From contig JAVJQK010000138.1 in assembly GCA_040218145.1 (NCBI GenBank), positions 1-64,000 on the forward strand: a DNA stretch of 64,000 nucleotides, given 5' to 3'. This DNA comes from Sandaracinaceae bacterium. GTDB taxonomy: Bacteria > Myxococcota_A > Polyangia > Polyangiales > Sandaracinaceae. Under the pieces are notes generated by a model. The model was not told where the DNA came from. It worked only from the letters and a program-made list of their open reading frames with translations, and ran no database searches. The position numbers and the translations under genes were made by a program. Shown one piece after another: positions 25,918-34,818 of this stretch (within the stretch, counting starts at the first letter, position 1; every line of letters begins with the position of its first letter).

Positions 25918-27502
25918 TCAGCCCGAGGAGGGCGAGCCCCCAGCCGAGCGCGGTGGGCGAGCGGCCCGAGACGCGACAGCCGCAGCCGCTCGAGAGTGGC
26001 GCTCCGTCGCCCGCGTCGACGGGGACGAAGGCGCCGCCGTCCGCGCGGCCCTCGCCGCCATCCGCCCCACCGTCCGCGGGCCGGGGAGGCGTCACGCCCG
26101 CGTCGGCCGGCTCCCAGGGCGCCACGTCCAGGGTGGTCACGCGGATCTGGATCTGATCGTCCGCGGGGCCGCCCTGCCCGGGATCGCCGAACCAGGCCAC
26201 GCCCTCCTGCACGAGGTTGAAGTACTGCGGGTAGTCCCCGGGGCCGAGCGGCGCGCGCACGCTGAACACGAAGCGGCCCGTCTCGTTCGGCGCCACCACG
26301 CGGTCGATGGTCGCGGCGCGGTGGTCGCTCGGCCAGTCGTCGCCCGCGATTGGGCTCGCGCCGTCGCGCGGCTCGGTCGTGCCGAGGAAGGTCTCCCCCG
26401 GCCGCCACGTCTCGGTGCCCACGTTGCGCATCTCGAGGTATCCGCTCGAGGGCTCCCCCGGCGCGAGCTCGAAGGGCGCGCTGGCGAGCGGGAAGCTCTG
26501 CGCGACGTACTGCGCGCCCCAGGCGGGCCCGCCGGCCATGCCGCTCCGCAGGTCGTTCAAGCGCGCGTGCAGGTGGTCGCCCGGGCACGCGGTGGTCGAG
26601 CCCGAGTGGTCGCGGTGGCCTTTGATGCTCGTGGCGTCGCGGGGGATCGCGTAGATCTCCGCGAGGCCCGCGATCACCCCGGCCGCGCCTGCGATCATTC
26701 CGTCCGGCGGGACCTGCGGGGGGAAGCTCGTGCAGTCGCTCGTCGGGTGGAAACACCCCATGAACGACACGCCGATGTTGCCCGTGTTGTGGCCGCCCAC
26801 GTGGGCGCCGAGCAGATGCACGGGCCGGCCCTCCCAGACGCGTCCGTCGAGCGACACGAGGAAGTGGTAGCCCACGTCGCACCAGCCGCGGCCGTCCATG
26901 TGGTAGCTCTGGATGCCGCGCAGGTTGCTCGCGGGGTCGCCCATCGCCGCGGTCACGGTGTGGTGCACGGCGATGCGGTACTTGCTCGCGTTGTTGTCCG
27001 AGCAGCGCGTCGCGCGCGCGCCCCAGTCCTCTCGTGGGATGACGCCCAGGGCCGCGATCTCCGCGCTCAGGCCCAGGCGAGCCGCGCCGACGTCGGGACG
27101 CTCGCGCACGGGCTCGGGGATCACCGCCGACCAGGTCAGGAAGGTGACCTCGCCCTCGACCCGCAGCTCGACCTCGGACGCGACCCGGTCGAGATCCGTC
27201 ACCGCGACCAGCATCCCGTCCTCGCGCCACGTCACGCGCATCGGCTGCCAGGTGCCCGGGCCGCTCGCGTCGAGGGCGCGCGCATAGAGCCGCGGCGTGA
27301 TCTCGCCCGCGAGGGTCACCAGCGCCGACGCACGTGTGGCGCCAGCGGGGGTGTCCAGTCGCAAGATGGGTTCCGCCCTCAGCGCCTCGCCGTCCACCGA
27401 TTGCTCGGGGATCTCCACGTAGGCCTCCTCCGGTTCGTCGGGGATCGAGGAGGGGCTGCAGCCGGTCAACAGACAGCAGAAGACGGCGAGTCGGCGAAGC
27501 AC
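25883..27502 (-). CDS. PGRP-type N-acetylmuramoyl-L-alanine amidase with MYXO-CTERM tail
   Basis: 539 aa from a GTG. The N-terminus ends in a lipobox-like LLTGC. The amidase_2/PGRP domain (about residues 150-320) has the likely zinc ligands His180 or His181 (VHHTVTA), His296 (KGHRDHSG) and Cys306 (ACPGDH), plus CDVGYHFLV. A beta domain with GYLEMRNVGTETWRPGE resembles NBR1-type Ig domains. The tail SGCGCRVS, helix and RRIRRR is MYXO-CTERM-like. It should cleave the amide between MurNAc and the stem peptide outside the cell membrane. It is last in a run with an M15-like peptidase and a Ser/Thr kinase. Confidence 0.9.
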   Translation of the reverse strand: MLRRLAVFCCLLTGCSPSSIPDEPEEAYVEIPEQSVDGEALRAEPILRLDTPAGATRASALVTLAGEITPRLYARALDASGPGTWQPMRVTWREDGMLVAVTDLDRVASEVELRVEGEVTFLTWSAVIPEPVRERPDVGAARLGLSAEIAALGVIPREDWGARATRCSDNNASKYRIAVHHTVTAAMGDPASNLRGIQSYHMDGRGWCDVGYHFLVSLDGRVWEGRPVHLLGAHVGGHNTGNIGVSFMGCFHPTSDCTSFPPQVPPDGMIAGAAGVIAGLAEIYAIPRDATSIKGHRDHSGSTTACPGDHLHARLNDLRSGMAGGPAWGAQYVAQSFPLASAPFELAPGEPSSGYLEMRNVGTETWRPGETFLGTTEPRDGASPIAGDDWPSDHRAATIDRVVAPNETGRFVFSVRAPLGPGDYPQYFNLVQEGVAWFGDPGQGGPADDQIQIRVTTLDVAPWEPADAGVTPPRPADGGADGGEGRADGGAFVPVDAGDGAPLSSGCGCRVSGRSPTALGWGLALLGLISARRIRRRAR

Positions 27503-27524
27503 GCCTGCCAGGATAGCGCAGACC

Positions 27525-28076
27525 TCACATCTGGAGGTGGAAGTGCGGCGGGCGGCCCTCTTCGAGGAGGGAGACGTCCGGGAAACCCTCGACGACCTGC
27601 TGGAAGATGCGCCGCTCGCGGCGGCTCATGTCCCGGCTCCGGACGTCGACCGCGCTCGCGCGGAGGTGCCGAGAGATGAAGCAGCCGCGTCGGACCTGGC
27701 GACGGATCACCCGCGCGATCTCCCGCACGCAGCGGCTGCGCGGGCGGCGGCGGCAGTCGTGATAGGTCGACTGGATCTCCGAGGCCGCGTCGAAGTCCCG
27801 GTAGAGGTGGGTCAGCCGCACGCCCAGCCGGAGCTTGTCGTACATCGCGTCGGCCTGCTCCCGCGGGGTGCGGGTGCCGCTCGTGACGTGGATGCCGCGG
27901 CCCGTGCGGCGGTGGAACGCGTCGGCGATCTGCGCGAGCGTGCCGCGCATCTCGGGGGCCAGCCGCACGCCCTCGGCGAGGGTGTAGTGGGGCGCCTCGG
28001 CCCGGCTCGGCTCCGGGCCGAGCGCGAAGGCGACACAGAGGAGCGCGCCCATCCACCACGGCAACTGCTTTCGCAC
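27525..28076 (-). CDS. M15-like murein peptidase/carboxypeptidase homologue
   Basis: 183 aa from a GTG with a purine-rich leader. A signal peptide (about 1-26) precedes one domain that carries the M15/LAS zinc pattern: His137 and Asp144 in SRHLRASAVDV, and the HxH of PHFHLQ at the C-terminus (His178/His180). The SGTRTPREQADAMY phrase fits the substrate-binding face of these enzymes. It probably trims peptidoglycan peptides in the periplasm. It lies 39 bases after the kinase gene and 22 bases before the amidase gene, so an operon is likely. Confidence 0.8.
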   Translation of the reverse strand: MRKQLPWWMGALLCVAFALGPEPSRAEAPHYTLAEGVRLAPEMRGTLAQIADAFHRRTGRGIHVTSGTRTPREQADAMYDKLRLGVRLTHLYRDFDAASEIQSTYHDCRRRPRSRCVREIARVIRRQVRRGCFISRHLRASAVDVRSRDMSRRERRIFQQVVEGFPDVSLLEEGRPPHFHLQM

Positions 28077-28115
28077 CGCCCCCGAAGCTACCAGCGACCG
28101 GGCCGTGGTCCGAAT

Positions 28116-29945
28116 TTATGGAGACGCGTTCTCGGGAGGCGCGAGCGGCTCGATGGGCTCGAGGGCCACCTCCACCACCACGTGCGCGTTGCTCGCCACG
28201 TCCAGCTCGCGCGTCGTGTCGTGGTAGCCGTCGGCGAGGATCGTCACCGCGTGCTGGCCCGGGGCCACCTCCTCGAGGCGCAGCGGCGCGGTGCCCCGGC
28301 TCGCTCCGTCGAAGAGCACCATCGCGCCGACGTCCGGCACCGTGCGCACCTCGATCGTCGCGCGGCCGCCCATCGTGAACCAGACCCAGCCGCCCGCGAT
28401 GCCGAGGGTCAGGAACACCATCGCGAGGAGGACCTTCGCGAAGAACCCGCCCGAGGATCGATGCGGCGGGGACACGGGCTCGGAGCGGTCGAGGCGCTGT
28501 CGGGCCGTGGGCTCGCGGGCGGAGCGCTTCCGGTCCTCGGCCTCCTCCGTGGGCATGAGCGAGCGGATGACCTGCGAGTCGATGCGCTGGGGGGCGACCG
28601 AGACGTCGTCGCTCTCGGGGTCTGGATCGGGCGGCGGCAGCTCCGCGGGCGGCACCAGCACCGGCGGGATCGACTCGCCGGCCTCGTTCATCTGCGTCGT
28701 CGGCGGCTCCTCGTCGATCGCCTGCCCCGGATCCGTCACGGGGATCGGGGGCTCGGTGATCTCGGTGGCGCTGAAGAAGACCTCGTCCGGTCCGACCGGG
28801 CCGCCGCCGTCGAAGGACGCGACCATGTCCAGATCGATCGTCGGGTACTCGGTCGCCCACTCGGGGTCGGGGGCGCCGGCGTCGGGGATCTGGAGATCCA
28901 CCACCGAGGTGCGGCGGGGCTCGTCGGTGGGTCGGACCTGCGGTCGGCCGAGCTGGTCGAAGGCCTCGAGCCGACCCCGCTCGAGGTGGAACTCCTTCCG
29001 GAAGGCGTCGCGCATCCAGCCCACCGTGGAGACGCGGTCGAAGTTCGGGTCGACGTCGCTGACGAAGCGGAGCAGCGCCTCCTTCATGTCCCGCGCGCTC
29101 TGCCATCGCAGATCGGGGTCGCCCGCGAGCGCGCGGTCGAGCACGGCGGAGAAGTCGTCCGGCACGTCCGGCCGCAGCTTCTGCACCGGGAAGGTGCGCG
29201 CGTGCCGCACGTTCTCCATCGCGTCGTAGTTGTTCTCGCGCGCGAAGAGCGAGCGGAGGGTCAGCAGCTCCCAGAGGCAGGTGCCCACCGCGAAGAGATC
29301 CGAGCGGTGGTCGATGCGCTTCCCCTGCACCTGCTCCGGGCTCATGTAGCCGACCTTGCCCTTGAGCACGCCCGCCTGGGTGTGGGTGCTGCGCGAGGCG
29401 GCCTTGGCGATGCCGAAGTCGATGACCTTCACGCGCCCGTCGAAGCTCACCAGCACGTTCTGCGGCGAGACGTCGCGGTGGATCAGGTGCATCGGCGCGC
29501 CGCGCTTGTCGGTGCGGGTGTGCGCGTAGTGCAGCGCCTCGCAGAGGTGCGCGCCGAGCCACGCGACCAGCTGGGGCGAGAGCTGCGCGCCGAGCAGCCG
29601 GCAGCGGCGGATGATCTGGAGGAGATCCTTGCCCCAGACGAAGTCCATCGCGAGGTAGTGGCTGCTGCCCACGCGGCCCAGCTCGCGGATCTGCACGATG
29701 CCGGGGTGCTCGAGCTGGCCGGCGATCTTGGCCTCGTCGAGGAACATGCGGATGAAGTCCGCGTCGGCGGCGAGCGACGGCAGGATGCGCTTGACCGCCA
29801 GCAGATCGCTGACCTGACCGCCCTCGCCGAAGTGCTTGGCGAGGTAGACCTCCGCCATGCCCCCGGTCGCCATCCGCTCGAGGAGCAGATAGCGGCCGAA
29901 CGCGGCGAAGCGCGGTGGGGCGGGGACGGCGGACGGAGACGGCAT
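28116..29945 (-). CDS. Ser/Thr protein kinase with C-terminal PEGA domain
   Basis: 609 aa. The kinase domain (about 17-290) has the glycine loop MATGGMAEVY, Lys52 in AVKRIL, HRDVSPQN with Asp158 and DFG at 176-178. The activation segment ends KVGYMSPEQ. The HRDVSPQN spelling is common in myxobacterial kinases. A long acidic/Pro linker leads to one membrane helix (about 503-523) and a PEGA domain outside (TVPDVGAMVLFDG and GQHAVTILADGY). So the kinase is inside and PEGA is outside. The gene leads into two cell-wall hydrolase genes on the same strand. Confidence 0.95.
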   Translation of the reverse strand: MPSPSAVPAPPRFAAFGRYLLLERMATGGMAEVYLAKHFGEGGQVSDLLAVKRILPSLAADADFIRMFLDEAKIAGQLEHPGIVQIRELGRVGSSHYLAMDFVWGKDLLQIIRRCRLLGAQLSPQLVAWLGAHLCEALHYAHTRTDKRGAPMHLIHRDVSPQNVLVSFDGRVKVIDFGIAKAASRSTHTQAGVLKGKVGYMSPEQVQGKRIDHRSDLFAVGTCLWELLTLRSLFARENNYDAMENVRHARTFPVQKLRPDVPDDFSAVLDRALAGDPDLRWQSARDMKEALLRFVSDVDPNFDRVSTVGWMRDAFRKEFHLERGRLEAFDQLGRPQVRPTDEPRRTSVVDLQIPDAGAPDPEWATEYPTIDLDMVASFDGGGPVGPDEVFFSATEITEPPIPVTDPGQAIDEEPPTTQMNEAGESIPPVLVPPAELPPPDPDPESDDVSVAPQRIDSQVIRSLMPTEEAEDRKRSAREPTARQRLDRSEPVSPPHRSSGGFFAKVLLAMVFLTLGIAGGWVWFTMGGRATIEVRTVPDVGAMVLFDGASRGTAPLRLEEVAPGQHAVTILADGYHDTTRELDVASNAHVVVEVALEPIEPLAPPENASP

Positions 29946-30018
29946 GCGGGCGCTCGCGCCAACTTACGCGGGCGGGCGCGAAATCTTCAACGTGATTCGC
30001 CGGTTCGACGCGCGCCTA

Positions 30019-30465
30019 TCAGCCGCGCAGGCGGTCGCGGAGCCCCTCGACCTCGGCTTCCCAGCCGTCGAGATCACCCGCCTCTTCGTAGATCTCGCGC
30101 AAGGCGGACTCGCCGAGGACCACGCCGAGCGCCTGCAGCGCCCGCGGGGTGATCTCGTCGAGCTCGGCGCCCGGGTTGTCGAAGCACCACTGACGGACCT
30201 CTTCGGGCAGCGACGACGCGGGCTCGCTCGCGAGCGCGGCGACGGTCTCCGCGGCGGCGATGGCGCGCGACGCGGAGCGCGAGTCGGGGGCGTCCCCCGC
30301 CTCGTCGAGCTCCAGCACCTCGTCCAGCGAAGACACCACCCACTCCAGGTCGGGCGCGTCCTCCAGGTGCTCCACCCAGCGCATGGCCGCTTCGTTCTCG
30401 AAGCTGCCGGTTCCCCAGACGCGAAGGTCACCGCGCTCGGATGATCGGACCGAGACCGCTCGCAT
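30019..30465 (-). CDS. DUF4259 family protein
   Basis: 148 aa. The WGTGSFENEAAMRWVEHL opening and the acidic helical body with AAAETVAALASEPA match the DUF4259 family, whose function is unknown. The ribosome site AAGGAG lies ahead of the ATG. It ends 73 bases before the PEGA kinase on the same strand. Confidence 0.85.
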   Translation of the reverse strand: MRAVSVRSSERGDLRVWGTGSFENEAAMRWVEHLEDAPDLEWVVSSLDEVLELDEAGDAPDSRSASRAIAAAETVAALASEPASSLPEEVRQWCFDNPGAELDEITPRALQALGVVLGESALREIYEEAGDLDGWEAEVEGLRDRLRG

Positions 30466-30528
30466 GCTTGCTCTCCTTCAGGCGAAAATGGACCGCGAGC
30501 CCGTCACCGGGCCGCGACCCCCGCAGCG

Positions 30529-30558
30529 CTGATAGATCAACGCGGGGTCCGGATGCAA
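30529..30558 (-). promoter_or_regulatory. Possible sigma70-like promoter for the DUF4259 gene
   Basis: On the minus strand TTGCAT, an 18-base spacer and TATCAG lie about 65 bases upstream of the start. Both boxes match consensus in four to five of six bases. This is the AT-richest part of a GC-rich spacer. It is a weak prediction. Confidence 0.3.
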
Positions 30559-30599
30559 GGCTTCGATCTTTTTTGGTGCCCGCCGCGCGCCAGCGGCGT

Positions 30600-32303
30600 T
30601 CAGCCCGGGGGCGCGTGGCTCTCGGGCCGCTCGAGGCCGAGGATCTGGGCCTGAGCGCCGCTGAGGAGCAGGTGGAGGCGGAGCGGCGCGGGGTGATCCT
30701 GGCCGGGGCTCCGGGCCGTCACGTCGAGCACGACGTAGCCGTCTTCGGGGCGCGAAGGAGAGAGCGCCGGGAGCGGGACGCAGAGCTCCCCGGTCGAGCC
30801 GTGGTGAACGGTGGGCGTCGCGAGCGGGGTCAGCGGCTCGCCCGCGTAGGCGCGCGCGGAGTGCTCGCGCCCCGCGGCGTCGCGCAGCCCGCTCGTGATG
30901 GAGAGGTCGGTGACGCACAGCTCGGCCCCGGCGGCGGAGCTGCGGATCCGCGGGTCGGCGAGCGGCGACAGGCGCGTCAGGTAGCGCTCGAGGATGCGCG
31001 CGCGGCGTCCCTCGAGGACGCGCACCAGCTCCCGCTCCACCGCAGGATCCGCGTAGCGGCCGAGCCGCGCCACCGCCTCGAGGTGCGAGCGATCGAAGCG
31101 CGCGATGATGCGCGCCATCCACGCCGAGTCCGCCTCCGAGCGGGCGTCGAACGCGCCGTTCCAGTAGTCGGGGCGGAACTCGTCCGGGTCGAAGTGCTCG
31201 ACGTCGAAGTTGCCCAGGACCTCGGGGCCGTCCGGCGCGTCGTCCCACGGGCGGTGCACGATGCCGAGGGTCAGCGCGTCCTCGACGACGTGCTGGGTGT
31301 CGAGCCACTGCGAGTGGCCGAAGCGGCGCGCGCGGCGGTGGTTGCCCTCGACGAGGCCCAGGCACTCACCGAAGTCGATCACGTAGTGGCGCACGTAGCC
31401 GCCCTGGCTCCCGCGCTCGACCCAGGCGCTCAGCGTGTTGTGGGGGCGCGCGTCCCAGCGCCCGACCCAGGAGGCGAGCACGAACATGCCCCGCAGCTCG
31501 CGGCGCCGCTCGTGCGGGATCACGTCGTTCGGGTCGCCCTCGCGCGTGCCGCGGTAGTCCCAGGGGCCGATCGGGCGCCCGTCGATGAAGAGGCTCACGG
31601 CCGCGCGGTAGCGGCCATCCGCCGCCCGGTGCGCCGCGTCCAGCACGCGCTCGACGTGCTCGGGCGTCAGCGGCTCCTCCGCCCCGCCCGCGCGGCTGAG
31701 CGTCGCGTCGGCTGCGATCACCAGCTCGTCTCGCTCGAAGTGGACCACACGATTGCAAGGCACGTGATAGCCCGCCGCGTGAAAGATCGACGAGACGACC
31801 GCGTCCGCGGCGGTGGCCTGCTCGGGCTGCTGAGCCCGGTCGATCTTGAGCACGTAGCGGTTCTCGTCCGCGTCTTCGATCTGGAAGCCGAGGGTCGCGC
31901 CGTCGACCTTGCCGGCGACGATGCGCCACGGCCGTCGCACGTCCATGTCCTGCTCGGGACACGCGCCGCGCGCGACCTCGGCCGGGCTCATCGGGCGCCG
32001 AGACAGCCGGTTCTCGTACCAGCTCGAGTCCGGGACCTCGTCCAGCGCGTTGACGTTCAGCGAGCGCGTTCCCGGCTCGAACAGCCAGACGCGGCTCAGC
32101 GGCCGGAACAACAAGCTGTCCATGGCCGGCCACGAGTTGGTCACGTGGGTCTCCTCCGGCGCGGGCCGGAAGGGGCGCCGGTCCGCGTCGTCGTCCCAGA
32201 TCACCGGGCGCGCCGCGAAGCGACGCAGGCTGGAGCCGCCGCACGCGCTCATGGCGAGCGCCGCGGCGAGCAGGGGGAGGGAGCGCAGTGCGACCTTCTT
32301 CAC
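30600..32303 (-). CDS. Lipoprotein with HipA/PI-kinase-like fold signature
   Basis: 567 aa from the GTG at 32303, supported by GGAGAAGGGG just upstream. The signal peptide ends in the lipobox LAMSAC. Residues about 130-330 look like a kinase-like fold. NRYVLKIDR would carry the ATP lysine, followed by AVVSSIFHAAGYHVPCNRVV. WVGRWDARPHNTLS is a D-x4-N catalytic-loop pattern, and VIDFGECLG is a DFG-like metal site. The last ~130 residues look like a beta domain. If real, this would be a kinase placed outside the cytoplasm, where ATP is scarce. Function is unknown; a pseudokinase is possible. Confidence 0.75.
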   Translation of the reverse strand: MKKVALRSLPLLAAALAMSACGGSSLRRFAARPVIWDDDADRRPFRPAPEETHVTNSWPAMDSLLFRPLSRVWLFEPGTRSLNVNALDEVPDSSWYENRLSRRPMSPAEVARGACPEQDMDVRRPWRIVAGKVDGATLGFQIEDADENRYVLKIDRAQQPEQATAADAVVSSIFHAAGYHVPCNRVVHFERDELVIAADATLSRAGGAEEPLTPEHVERVLDAAHRAADGRYRAAVSLFIDGRPIGPWDYRGTREGDPNDVIPHERRRELRGMFVLASWVGRWDARPHNTLSAWVERGSQGGYVRHYVIDFGECLGLVEGNHRRARRFGHSQWLDTQHVVEDALTLGIVHRPWDDAPDGPEVLGNFDVEHFDPDEFRPDYWNGAFDARSEADSAWMARIIARFDRSHLEAVARLGRYADPAVERELVRVLEGRRARILERYLTRLSPLADPRIRSSAAGAELCVTDLSITSGLRDAAGREHSARAYAGEPLTPLATPTVHHGSTGELCVPLPALSPSRPEDGYVVLDVTARSPGQDHPAPLRLHLLLSGAQAQILGLERPESHAPPG

Positions 32304-32349
32304 GCCCCTTCTCCTAGGACCACACGCGCGCGACACAATCTGGAGCACT

Positions 32350-32874
32350 TCAATCTTCCTCCTCCTCCTCCGCGTCACCCTCGCCGGGGCCGGGCACTCC
32401 GTCGTCCCATTGCTCGTTGCCGTTCATCTGCTTCTTGACCGGCCCCATCACGCGCAGGGTCAGGAAGCTCACCAGGCTCAGCACCACCGCGACCTCGTAG
32501 AGGCCGTGCGCGACCGCGGCGCCGATCCCGGCCGTCCCCCAGAGCGCCGCCGCCGTGGCCGCGCCGAGCACCCGCTCGCGTCGCTTCAAGATGGCGCCAC
32601 CGCCGATGAAGCCGATGCCGGTGAGCACTCCCTGGAGCACGCGCGCCTGCGCGTCCGGCGCGCCCTCGAACGCCGAGCGCGCCATCATCACGAACGCCGC
32701 GCTGGCGACGGCCACCAGGGGGAACGTGCGCAGCCCCATCGTCCGCGTGCTCTTCTCGCGATCCCAGCCCACCGGAAGCGCGATCACGAAGGCGAGCGCC
32801 AGCGCGATCACGTTGACGCTCAGCTCGACTGCGTCGAAGCGGTGCAGGTGAAGGCGAGTGATGATCTCTTCCAC
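32350..32874 (-). CDS. MgtC/SapB family inner-membrane protein
   Basis: 174 aa from a GTG. The family core is clear: VGWDREKSTRTMGLRTFPLV, then GVLTGIGFIGGGAIL, then AALWGTAGIGAAV. Four to five membrane helices span about residues 15-145. The C-terminal tail is short and ends in a Glu/Asp run instead of the ACT-like domain of long MgtC proteins. In other bacteria MgtC proteins affect magnesium stress and F-ATPase activity; the role here is not shown. It is divergent from the gene at 33056. Confidence 0.92.
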   Translation of the reverse strand: MEEIITRLHLHRFDAVELSVNVIALALAFVIALPVGWDREKSTRTMGLRTFPLVAVASAAFVMMARSAFEGAPDAQARVLQGVLTGIGFIGGGAILKRRERVLGAATAAALWGTAGIGAAVAHGLYEVAVVLSLVSFLTLRVMGPVKKQMNGNEQWDDGVPGPGEGDAEEEEED

Positions 32875-33055
32875 GCCCCACCTGGGAGCACGCGGTGTGC
32901 CGGCTTGCCTCGCTCGCGTCTGTCGTCTCCGCGGCGTGTCGCGATGCCACGCCGTGGTGTCCGAGCGCCGCCCGAGCGGTGCAGCCCGTCCGCACGCGCG
33001 GCTGGTTCGGGTCTTGCGGACTCCTCGGGAGACCCTCAACCCAGGAGCGACCGAG

Positions 33056-33298
33056 ATGGAAGACGACGACCTGAACCTCGACCCGAACACAGACGACCTC
33101 GAGCCCAGCGACGAGGTGTATGACGTGTTCGAAGACGACGGCGACGGCCCGCCCAAGCGTCAGCCCCTCAACCCGGGGATCGACGATCTGGGGCGGCGCT
33201 ATCTCGAGGACGCGACGGAGGCGCCGGCCAAGCCGATGAAGAAGCGAACTCTCCAGAGCATCACCGCCTACCCGCTCGCGGATCTGTTCCGACGCTGA
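33056..33298 (+). CDS. Small acidic protein, unknown
   Basis: 80 aa. The ATG is preceded by AGGAG at good spacing. The first ~35 residues are almost all Asp, Glu and Pro (MEDDDLNLDPNTDDLEPSDE), then a basic C-terminal third with KPMKKRTLQSITAYPLADLF. It resembles no family I know. Charge segregation suggests a peptide that binds a partner. It ends six bases before the convergent PP2C gene. Confidence 0.7.
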   Translation: MEDDDLNLDPNTDDLEPSDEVYDVFEDDGDGPPKRQPLNPGIDDLGRRYLEDATEAPAKPMKKRTLQSITAYPLADLFRR

Positions 33299-33304
33299 TC
33301 GCGA

Positions 33305-34207
33305 TCAGAAGGACGCGACGACCACGGTGATGTTGTCGAAGCCGCCGCCGGCCTTGGCGGCCTCGATCAGGTTCGCGCAGACCTCGCGTGAGGTGTGCGC
33401 GCCGCGGAGCTCGCTCAGCATCGCCGCGTCGGAGACGTGCCCGGTGAGCCCGTCGCTGCAGATCAGGACGCGGTCGCCGGGCTCGAGCGTCAGGGCGTGC
33501 GCCTCCGCGTTCACCGTCTCTCCGCCGCCCCCGACCACGTTGACGAGGATGTGGTCGAAGCGGCTCGGCCCCGCCGGGATGGCCCCGGACTCCCGCAGCG
33601 CCTGGCCGACCGTGTGGTCGCGCGTGATCTGGACCAGGCTCTCGCCGCGCTGGAGATACAGGCGGCTGTCGCCCGCGTGGCTGACGTAGAGCTTCGGCCA
33701 CAGCACGTACCCCACGGTCAGGGTCGTGCCCGGGTTGAGCTGGTCGATCTCCTTGCGGAGCGCGACCTTCTCGAGCCGCGACTGGCACTGACTGAGCGCG
33801 TTCCCGAGCTGCTCGCAGAGCTCCTTCTCGTCTTCTTCGTTGGGCGCGGTCACCCACGGCATCGCGTAGAGCGCGAACTGGGCGATCATGTCGACCGCCA
33901 CCGCGCTGGCCACCTCTCCGCCCCCGTGCCCGCCCATCCCGTCGGCGACCATCAGGAAGGTCCCCTTGGGGCCCGGGATGCGCCGCTGCGCCTCCGGCAT
34001 CGAGAGCGAGGCGTCGCGCACCTCGAGCCAGCGGCCGAGGTCGGCGATCAGGTAGGTGTCCTCGTTGTGGTCGCGCACGCAGCCGATGTCGGTCTGACCC
34101 GCCACGTCCATCGGGTGCGCCTCGGGCGCCTTGCGCGCCGCCTGCCGCGGACGCAGCACGGGGAGCGTCTCGTCGGCGAAGTCTGGTCCGTTCCACTCTT
34201 CCGCCAT
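33305..34207 (-). CDS. PP2C-type Ser/Thr protein phosphatase
   Basis: 300 aa, soluble. The PPM/PP2C metal-site motifs appear in order: DIGCVRDHNEDTYL, MVADGMGGHGGGEVAS, YVSHAGDSRLYL, ITRDHTV, LICSDGLTGHVSD and GGFDNITVVV. All the aspartates needed for the Mn/Mg centre are present, so it should be active. A ~60-residue insert (NEEDEKELCEQLGN) lies between motifs 2 and 5. It could reverse the action of one or more of the three Ser/Thr kinases in this window (inference). Confidence 0.95.
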   Translation of the reverse strand: MAEEWNGPDFADETLPVLRPRQAARKAPEAHPMDVAGQTDIGCVRDHNEDTYLIADLGRWLEVRDASLSMPEAQRRIPGPKGTFLMVADGMGGHGGGEVASAVAVDMIAQFALYAMPWVTAPNEEDEKELCEQLGNALSQCQSRLEKVALRKEIDQLNPGTTLTVGYVLWPKLYVSHAGDSRLYLQRGESLVQITRDHTVGQALRESGAIPAGPSRFDHILVNVVGGGGETVNAEAHALTLEPGDRVLICSDGLTGHVSDAAMLSELRGAHTSREVCANLIEAAKAGGGFDNITVVVASF

Positions 34208-34356
34208 CAGCCTCCCTTTCCGCGCCTGGAGCATACTCTGAATCGCTCTCCGCGGCGCCATCCTTCCGGAGATGGCGGACCCTCGTCGGCGGTCTCCATC
34301 ACCGGAGTGGCGCGGCGGCGCCCAGCGGTCCATCATCTTGCTCGCGTGAGGACGTC

Positions 34357-34818
34357 GTGCAGAGAGTGATCGTCGTGCGTCCCTACCCGGCGCGTATCCG
34401 GAGGAAGGTGTTCGGCATCCTCCGGTCGGTCGGGCTGAGCATCGTCGACGCGGACATCATCGCGGCCGGCACCTCCGACGACGAGGTCATGGCGAGGCTG
34501 GCGAGGGAGGGCCCGTGCGCGGCGCTGCTGGTGCCCTTCCATGCCCACCGCGACGCGAACGGCGATCTCGTCAACGGGCTCGAGGTGCTGCGCCGCCTGC
34601 CGGGGGAGGCGCCGCGTCTCGTCGGCACGGCCGTCTTCTGCCCCATCTCACGCATGGGGCGGGCGGCCGCGGACTTGATGCTCACGCGCTCGAAGGAGAG
34701 CGGCGGGCTCGACCGCGCGGAGCTGTCCAAGGTGCTCTTCCTGCACGAGGGTGACCTCGACGCGCCCGAGATCGGCGGCCGCGTGCGACGCCACGTCGGT
34801 GCCCTCGGCGAGCGCTAG
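34357..34818 (+). CDS. Conserved-looking small protein, unknown
   Basis: 153 aa from a GTG with GAGG upstream. It opens with RVIVVRPYPARIRRKVFGIL and SVGLSIVDADIIAAGTSDDE, an alpha/beta pattern reminiscent of a receiver or nucleotide-binding fold, but it lacks the receiver aspartate pattern. AALLVPFHAHRDANGDLVNG and LVGTAVFCPISRMG follow. I cannot assign it. Its TAG stop shares a CTAG palindrome with the stop of the convergent OmpA-like gene. Confidence 0.72.
   Translation: MQRVIVVRPYPARIRRKVFGILRSVGLSIVDADIIAAGTSDDEVMARLAREGPCAALLVPFHAHRDANGDLVNGLEVLRRLPGEAPRLVGTAVFCPISRMGRAAADLMLTRSKESGGLDRAELSKVLFLHEGDLDAPEIGGRVRRHVGALGER

Noticed and set aside
30561-30575. T-run (CTTTTTT) as an intrinsic terminator
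   Set aside because: No plus-strand gene ends there and the nearby stem has a bulge and lies 20 bases away.
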